DNA from: Kalmusia sp. IMI 367209
Taxonomy: Eukaryota > Ascomycota > Dothideomycetes > Pleosporales > Didymosphaeriaceae
Direction of reading: 5' to 3'
Length of the DNA: 64,000 nucleotides
Assembly: GCA_027946365.1 (NCBI GenBank)
Contig: JAPEUQ010000002.1
Span: forward strand, 3,955,620 to 4,019,619
A program made the position numbers and the translations under genes. Positions 57,038-64,000 of the stretch are shown piece by piece (position 1 is the first letter of the stretch; the number at the start of each line of letters is the position of its first letter). The notes beneath the pieces were generated by a model. The model did no database searches and was not told where the DNA came from. It was given only the letters and a program-made list of their open reading frames with translations.

Positions 57038-59999
57038 CTATTTCTCCCTTTTAGTTCTTTAGCCTAAAGAATATTTCGTTATAAGGATAGAGTTATATTA
57101 GTAGGGTAGTTTCTATTAATTTTTAGATTACTATTATTCTTTATACCTTCTTATAAAACTACTAAACGTCTTATACTTATTAATAAAATTAGTTATCGCG
57201 GGTTTATTACTATACCTTATTTTTTAATATACTAGGTTAAACTTAGATTATATCGTTTCCCCTTATGATACTCTGAAAAGGTTGGCTTATAAGCCTTATA
57301 TAAGGTCTAGCGTCTAATATTCTTATAATATAAATAGTATTTTAGTAACTAAAAGTAAGTAGTTTATTTAAGTATTTTATCTTATGTTAATTACTTATAG
57401 TGCGATCTGTTAGTCACTTCTAAATTAAAATTTAAGTTAAACTAGATAAGACTAAGAAAGTCTAAGAGATAGTATTAGATATATTGACTATTATTTATAC
57501 TAAGGTGGTGAGGCTTCGGAAATAGAAGGAATTTTTTTAATAGATAGGAGGATTATTAGTCTACGGTTCTAGAGATAGAGTTAAATTAAAAAGACGGATT
57601 TATAGACTACTAGCCTATAGAATAGCCTAGAGGAGGTAGGAGTTAGCCTAGATATTATTTATACCTCTAGTGGTAACTTTGTTCTTCCTGATTTGCAGCT
57701 AGGCGATCTAGATCTTAATCTATTATTTTTAGTTTTCTTTATAAGATTGGTTTAGCTGGTACTCCTCTAGCTTCTTAGAGTAATTAAGGTTTTCTTCTAG
57801 TTCCTATATATTATTTTATAGATTTCCATTCTTATCTATCCCAGCCTATTTAACCTAATAATAGTTTTTTCCGTTTTAATAGTAGTAGTCTATTATATAT
57901 AAGACTTCCTACTCTTTCTTATTCTTATATATATCTACTTTATACACTATGGGTTGTGTATCCTAAGGTGCCTTTTCTAGTAGTGCCACATAGAAGATAG
58001 GATGGATTTTCATGGATTCTAGTAGCGTTAATTAGTATATAACTAGTATAATTTATTTTATTATCTTATATAGTCTAATTTTTAAGTGGTTAAGTTTTCT
58101 AGAAGGTCGTTTACTGGCTATATTTTTTATAGTAGCTAGACTTTCTCTCCCTTTTTTAGTAGAGGTGCGGCCTTTTACTTATAATTATAATATTTCTTTA
58201 TTTAGAGCTATAAGAATATGATATTATTTTTAATATATTATATATTTATATAATTCTTTTATCTAGTTTTCTTTATCTATGCTTTATAATTCTATTACTT
58301 TTAGTACTTAGTATACTTTTAGTGTGAACCCATAATTTATGTAGAATGGTGTGACTCCTATAGCGCTATGTTGTGAGCTATTATAGGCCAACTAGGCTAT
58401 AGGGAGTAGTCCCACCTAGTTATTTTATTAGTAGTTTAAGTAATATCTTAGATATTATTCTATTATTTAGTTTATATATTTAGTTTATCCGTCTATTTAG
58501 GGGTGGTATGCTGTGGATATACTATACTTAATTTTAATTAGTCTAATTATCATTATCCATAGTTTTAAAGTGAATCTAACGTCCTAGTCTATAATAATCT
58601 TATCTAGTATTTTATATAGGCTATTACTATTAATAAGAATCTAAAAGCTACTTATTCCGCTTTACTAATTTCCCTATATAGAGGAAGTAGCTATACTTCG
58701 TTATTTTATTAATAATTACTATAATTCTATTATATTCTATCCCATTATTAGGTCTTTGGTTTTAGTAACTATGTGATAAAGTCTATTATTACTATTCCTT
58801 ATAGTTTAGGGTTTCTACTAGTTAGAGTTTCTATAAGGTGCGTATTATTTAGGTTTATTTTAGTGATAATTAGTATAGTTATAAAGGACCTTAGTAACTA
58901 CCTATTTTATTTTTAGAAAATAGTAGCTTTATATAAGTCACTCTAAAGTTCTTTTAATTTTTAATATTTATATACTAGTACTTTATAAAATTATCTAATA
59001 AATTCTTATTATATCTTTTTTAGAATATAGATTCGGTCAAAGACTTTTATTAGTCCTATCTTAATAATAGTTTCTTTTAGTAGATAACTTAAGTCTTTCG
59101 TCGTCTATTCTATTTTCTATTAAATCTATTCTTTCTATTTACTAGTTTAGAGTTCTATTAAGGCTACTAGTTTAAGATAGTTATAGATTATATTTTCCTT
59201 ATTATTATATGTTAGTAAGGTTACTAAAACTTAAGTTATTCCTTATAAATCTAGTCTCTTATTTAGGGCATCGGCCCTTAGGTTATCTATTCCTTAATGT
59301 GGATGATTTTAAAGTTAAATGTAATTAATTATTTTATTTATCTAGTTTATTATTAGTTTAGGACCTTAGTTATTATAAATCTAGTGAGGTTTTTATAGTC
59401 TAAATAAACTAGGATCTAATATTTTACCCTTAGAGATATATCCTCCATTCCTTAAATATTATAAATATGGCTAGTATTTCTTTATTATATATATTATAGT
59501 TTAACTCTAGTGGTTTTATCTTTTATAAATAATATTTTATTAGGTGTTTTTATCTATTTATGGGTCTCTCTAGAGTAGGCATATCCTAATAACGAAGTTA
59601 GATATATCTATTTCTAGAATTATTAATAATTATAGGTTAAAAATTTATAGTACTAGATACTTTATAAATTTTTTTTTAGAGTATTTATTACCATCGCGTA
59701 TTCCTTAGTCTATTTAAAAGGGATATCCTTTTTATTAGTTTTATTAAGGGATTGATTATTTCGGACTAATATAGAATGAATTTTCTATAAAAGTTATAGA
59801 ATTCTAGGAAGAATTATACTTTCTTAACGTTTTTAGCTCTAGTTATTTAAGGATATCTTTAACCTTCGTGGGTTCTACTTTAATTTTCCCTAGTTCTATT
59901 ATGTATTTTAGGAAGATGATTATAATTATACTAAATTTATATTTTTAGAGCTTAAGGTAAAGTTTAATATCTCTTATTTACTAGAGGACCTTACTTATC

Positions 60000-60065
60000 T
60001 ATCGCTCGTGTTCTTCTAGTTTTTCTAAATAGATTAAGACGTCGTCCAGGTAGGCCATAGTATAT
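60000..60065 (-). pseudogene. Element B reverse transcriptase core
   Basis: The minus-strand frame reads [22 protein letters not shown] and then a stop. The catalytic motif is intact, but the polyprotein is broken by stops elsewhere. Confidence 0.85.
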
Positions 60066-63000
60066 CTTTCTAAGTAGTCTCTAGGACGATATTTATTTAT
60101 TACTAAAAGAAGACTAGTATATTTATAAAACTAAATAGTATTATATTCTATTTATATAGCCCCATTTTAGTACGGAAGGCTATCTTTTATTTATATTCTT
60201 TTTTATCTTAATCTAGTAATATATATTTTTTTACATCTAGTTAGGTGAAATATTTAGCGTATCTTAATTAGTCTTAAAGATCTAATATTAAGAATAGGGG
60301 ATATTTATCTTTAATGATAATATTATTCATCTTTTAGTAATCTATATAAAAGCGTAGTATAGAGTTATCCTTTTTTATAGTAAAGATAACCCTATAGGCT
60401 ACTAAGAAAGTAGATTCTTAAATATACCTTTAGGTTATATATTTAGTAACTATACTTTAAATAATTTCGTCCTCTTATATTATTGTCTTATAGATAGATC
60501 TCTACGTGGGTTATTTCCCTTCTATATAATTAATCTCGCAGTCCCATTCCGCATATTCTAGTAGATAATCTAGTGGTTCCTAGAAGATTTCCTTATATTC
60601 TAATAAACGTTAGGAATTTCTTCCTTTCTAGACTCCTTATTTACTAAGAGATGATAAGGATATTCTATTTATTATTCCTACTAGTTAATTGTTGGGTTAA
60701 CTTATTTTAGCTAGGGTAATCTAAGAATAACGTCTTAAAGATTATTAATCTAGGTGACGTCTATAGTTATATTTCTTATTTTCAATCCTTAGGATAGAAA
60801 TAATCCTTTCCTTATTTCTTTTATTATTTATTCCTAGAATGGTAATCCTTTAATCCTTAAAAGAATATTAGGTTCCTTTTAGTTAGGTCCGTATTTCTTA
60901 TTTCTATATAAATTCTTTAGAGATAAAGTTTTTATAGCTCTACTATTAATTATTGCCCTTATAGGCCGTTTATAATACTTAGCTTCTAGTATTAGGTAGA
61001 TTCCTTCTATTCCTTTAAGGGTCTCTTTCCCTTTATACTAGTATTTAGTCTAGATCTTTCTTTTTATATATTTTGGATATTTATTTTCTGGGTATTCATA
61101 CTATAGTCTTCCCATGATATATTCTATTAGTAGTAAGGGTCCTGGTATAAGGATAAGATATCCTCCTTATTTCTTTTAGGGTATTATCCATATACTTCCT
61201 TTCGGGTGATGATATTAATATATAGATCCTAAAGACTTTAGTTAGATATACTTAATACTTTATTTTTAGTATTAAGTATAATGAACATTTATTACTAATA
61301 TATAAGACCTATAAGATTTTATAATATATGGAATGTTTTACGTTTACTTAGGGTTATCTTTCTTATTAAATTCTTCCTCTATTATTACGTTATGTTCCTA
61401 GATTAGGATCTAATATTTTACTAGAATTTAAGGCGTATGTACTTTATTAATCTATTTAACTTTTCTAGCTACGCTATACTATTCTAAGTTATTAAGGGGT
61501 TTATCTACTAGAATCTTATTTCATTCTACCTATCTCTGGAAGTCTATAAATTTTATATTTCTAGGGTACTTAATTTTTATTCTTTATATACCTTATGAAT
61601 ATTCTATTCTAGTAAGGCTTATTTAAAGAATTTCTATTTTTAATCGTTTCCTAGAATAACTATAAACCTTAGGGTTAAGCTATTTACTATGCTGGTCTAG
61701 TAGGCTAGAAATATTCTATTCCTCTAATTTAGATATTCTTTATAGGGGTGTTATTTCCTTTTAAGCGATTAGAGATAAGTATAGCTTATCTTCCTCTAAT
61801 TTTCTTTTAACTTACTTATTCCTTTGGAGTTAGATTAATTATTAGAATTTAGATATCTTATTCTTCTCTATTTATGGTAAGGCGTTCTTTAGTCTATTTT
61901 AACTAGTATTCTATAACCTCTTTTATACTTTTATGGGTGTTACAGTCGTCCTTTAAACACTTAGTCTAATAGGTTATCTTATATTTCTAATTTCTAGCTA
62001 ATTAGTCTTTAAATTTCTTTTAGTTTCTTTCTCCTAGATTCTTACCGCTAGTGTTCCTTTTATTAGGGCAGTTTCTAACTATATAGCCTTTCTTTTTATA
62101 TCTAAAATATGCTCCTTCTTTTTTAACTAATCTTTTTATAGATCCGTCTTTTTATTATTCTAAGGCTTTCTATCTTCTCTATTAGCGTTAAGGATTATTA
62201 GGTCTCCTATATTAGAGTTAAGTTTTAGACCTTCCTTTTACCCCTAGCTATTTTTCTATTAGTTATCCTGCTTCTAGAGGTATAATTTATTATTTACTTA
62301 AATAGCTTATTGGATCATTATAGGGAATGTCGTGGGTTTTTCTATATAGATTATCTTATAATAGATATCCCACTTTAGGCCTTTATAGAACCTAGTTATT
62401 AAGGCTTATTCTCCCTAGTCTAATACTGAGGTGGCTAACTATTTAAATATGGATATATATACTACTACTATCTTAGTTTAGTATAGTTATAATAGTCTTT
62501 ATTTTATTATTTATTTAACATCTATATTACTAAAGATTCTATAGAGTTTCTATTTAAAGTATTTATAACTTTAAAATATTAGATTAGTCTCCGTTTTTCT
62601 TCCACTTTCTATATTTATATAAAAATCTATCAGGAATCCGTTAAACTAATTCATGACTTATTTTATAAAGTAAGTAGCTATATAAGCTACCTTTGCTTCT
62701 TTAGTCTCTAGGAAGTCGCGGTTTAAATCTAAATATAGAGATATTAAGATAAGGAATCCTCTTAGCTTACTTTAGGTTCTATTAAATTTTTTAAATTTTA
62801 TTAGTTTAAGGGGCAGTTTCGAGTCATATTTTAATCTTATCTAGTTATTATTTTATTTCTCCTCCTCCTTCCTTCTTCTTCTTTTTTAAGCTATTAATAG
62901 AGCTTTAATCTATTTAACTATCTTATTATAGGCTTCTTTTATTTCTTACTTTCCTCTCTAAGACGATTGATTTATGTTTTTATTTAAGTATATTCTATAT

Positions 63001-63109
63001 TATTTATAGAGTGTCACCTTAAGTGATTCTAATGGAGTGATAGGTACTATTATTAATAGGGTGTAATCTAACGTATTTATAGTGGGTCCTTAAGACATAA
63101 TTATTAAAG

Positions 63110-63548
63110 TGTAATAAGGCGGCCGTGAGACTATCTTAAAGGGTTAAATGAAAAATAAGGATATATAGGGTTATATAGTTATAAGGGGTGAATGTTAATT
63201 AACTACTATAAGTATTAATTACTAATAAGATTAATAGTAGTCTTCCATAAGGAACTACTTATAAGAGAACTTAATGAATTAATAATAAGGGTTATTAGTA
63301 GTTATCTATTATCTCTATATACTACTATCTGAGGTTGGCTCTATAGGCTCTATAGACAGAGCCTACAGAAAGTCGGCTCTATAGGCTCTATAGATAGAGT
63401 CTATAGAGCCGTTACGTGATTATATTATATATTTATATTATACTTAGTATTACTTCCATGATTATAGTACTAGTCCTTCTAATCTTATTAATTATTACTA
63501 TTAATATTGTTATTATTATAATTCTATTACGGCGTAGTAGCCATAATA
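63110..63548 (-). repeat. 5-prime LTR of element B
   Basis: Starts TGTAATAAGGCGGCCGTGAG and ends CATAATA. It carries the same tandem pair of palindromes as the A LTRs (63334-63410). Confidence 0.9.
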
Positions 63549-63560
63549 TAAATATTCTAT

Positions 63561-63728
63561 TAAGTCCTATATATTAAAGGTTATCTATAATATCTATAAT
63601 CTTATACTAATCTTTAACTTAAATGACCTTTTTAGGTGTTTTACTAAGTTCTATACGTTAAAGGTTATCCGTAATATTTATAACCTTACGCTAATTCTTA
63701 GTCTAAATGACCTCCTTAGGCGTTCTAC
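63561..63728. repeat. 84-bp tandem repeat, two units
   Basis: Units 63561-63644 and 63645-63728 share TAAG(T/C)TCTAT at the start, TTAAAGGTTAT, CTAA, AAATGACCT and TTAGG(T/C)GTT near the end. Differences are mostly transitions. A partial third unit starts at 63729. Confidence 0.85.
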
Positions 63729-64000
63729 TAGAACCTATATATAGAAGTTTAATATAGAGTATTAAAGTCTATTATAGTGTATTAAAGTTTATCGTAGACT
63801 AGAGTAAACTATAAAAAGGATCTAGATAGATATAAGAGACTTTAATTAATAATACTAAAGATAGATATTAATGGAAGTAACTCTATAGTACCTACTAAAA
63901 ATAGTATATAACTGGTTTAGTAGCTTCTATAGTAGTATCTCCTATAAGTTTTAATAATTAACTTTTTAACTCTTTATTAACGTCTATAGTAAAGTATATA
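63729..64000. other. AT-rich RIP-mutated sequence at the window edge
   Basis: No open frame, and the block continues past the window. I could not assign it to element C. Confidence 0.5.

Larger units (their letters stand above)
56598..63548 (-). mobile_element. Gypsy element B, full length, minus strand, degenerate
   Basis: 6.95 kb, the same family, orientation and internal order as A, with LTRs of about 440 and 439 bp. On the minus strand come a zinc knuckle (near 62060-62115, with the first His and one Cys mutated), RT with [16 protein letters not shown] (near 60000-60062), and integrase towards 57700-59000. Unlike A, the 5 bases on each side (ATAAT and TAAAT) do not match, and the right flank is not element C. 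Confidence 0.9.

Overview
The window looks like nuclear DNA of a filamentous ascomycete, most likely a Dothideomycete of the Pleosporales type. The evidence is short introns (47-134 nt) with GTRNGT-type donors and CTAAC-like branch points, a Vac7 homologue, a Zn2Cys6 regulator, HET-domain debris, several LPxE(I/V)R-type proteins, and long AT-rich blocks of transposon copies mutated in the manner of repeat-induced point mutation (RIP). No species can be named from the sequence alone.

Layout. Bases 1-18.7 kb and 28.6-44.3 kb are ordinary-composition DNA that carries the genes. The first part holds an LPxEVR-type protein (3116), a CUE-like protein (5582, minus), the large vacuolar regulator VAC7 (7963-11106, one intron), a six-cysteine small secreted protein (13733, one intron), a frameshifted LPAELRN-type pseudogene (16339) and its intact relative (17871, minus). 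The second part holds a Zn2Cys6/Fungal_trans_2-like regulator (28937, minus) divergent from a four-helix MARVEL-type membrane protein (30610), a decayed HET gene (32.4-33.6 kb, minus), a nucleoside-phosphorylase-like enzyme (35153, minus), a three-exon NUDIX hydrolase (37331), a three-exon secreted GH43 enzyme (38724, minus) and a five-exon kelch-repeat membrane protein (41498, minus). Most exon structures were rebuilt by hand, and every proposed join keeps the reading frame.

Block 18.7-28.5 kb is a layered transposon nest. A RIP-mutated element copy (H-prime, 19.3-20.36 kb plus 28.19-28.38 kb) is split by a RIP-mutated Gypsy LTR retrotransposon (D, 20360-28189). The integrase of D is in turn split by an unmutated 1.2 kb copy of the same element (H, 24360-25580), which is flanked by a 12-bp target duplication and carries an intact intron-containing gene for a 179-residue protein I do not recognise. 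A 127-bp insert at 15188-15314, also flanked by a 12-bp direct repeat, is related to one end of H and has a RIP-mutated twin at 18733. Together these define what looks like a small mobile-element family without terminal inverted repeats.

Block 44.3-64.0 kb is a second nest. An old plus-strand Gypsy element (C) is interrupted by two minus-strand Gypsy elements of the same family, A (47827-54788) and B (56598-63548). Each has LTRs of about 435-440 bp containing a tandem pair of long palindromes. All copies are degenerate. An 84-bp tandem repeat lies at the right edge.
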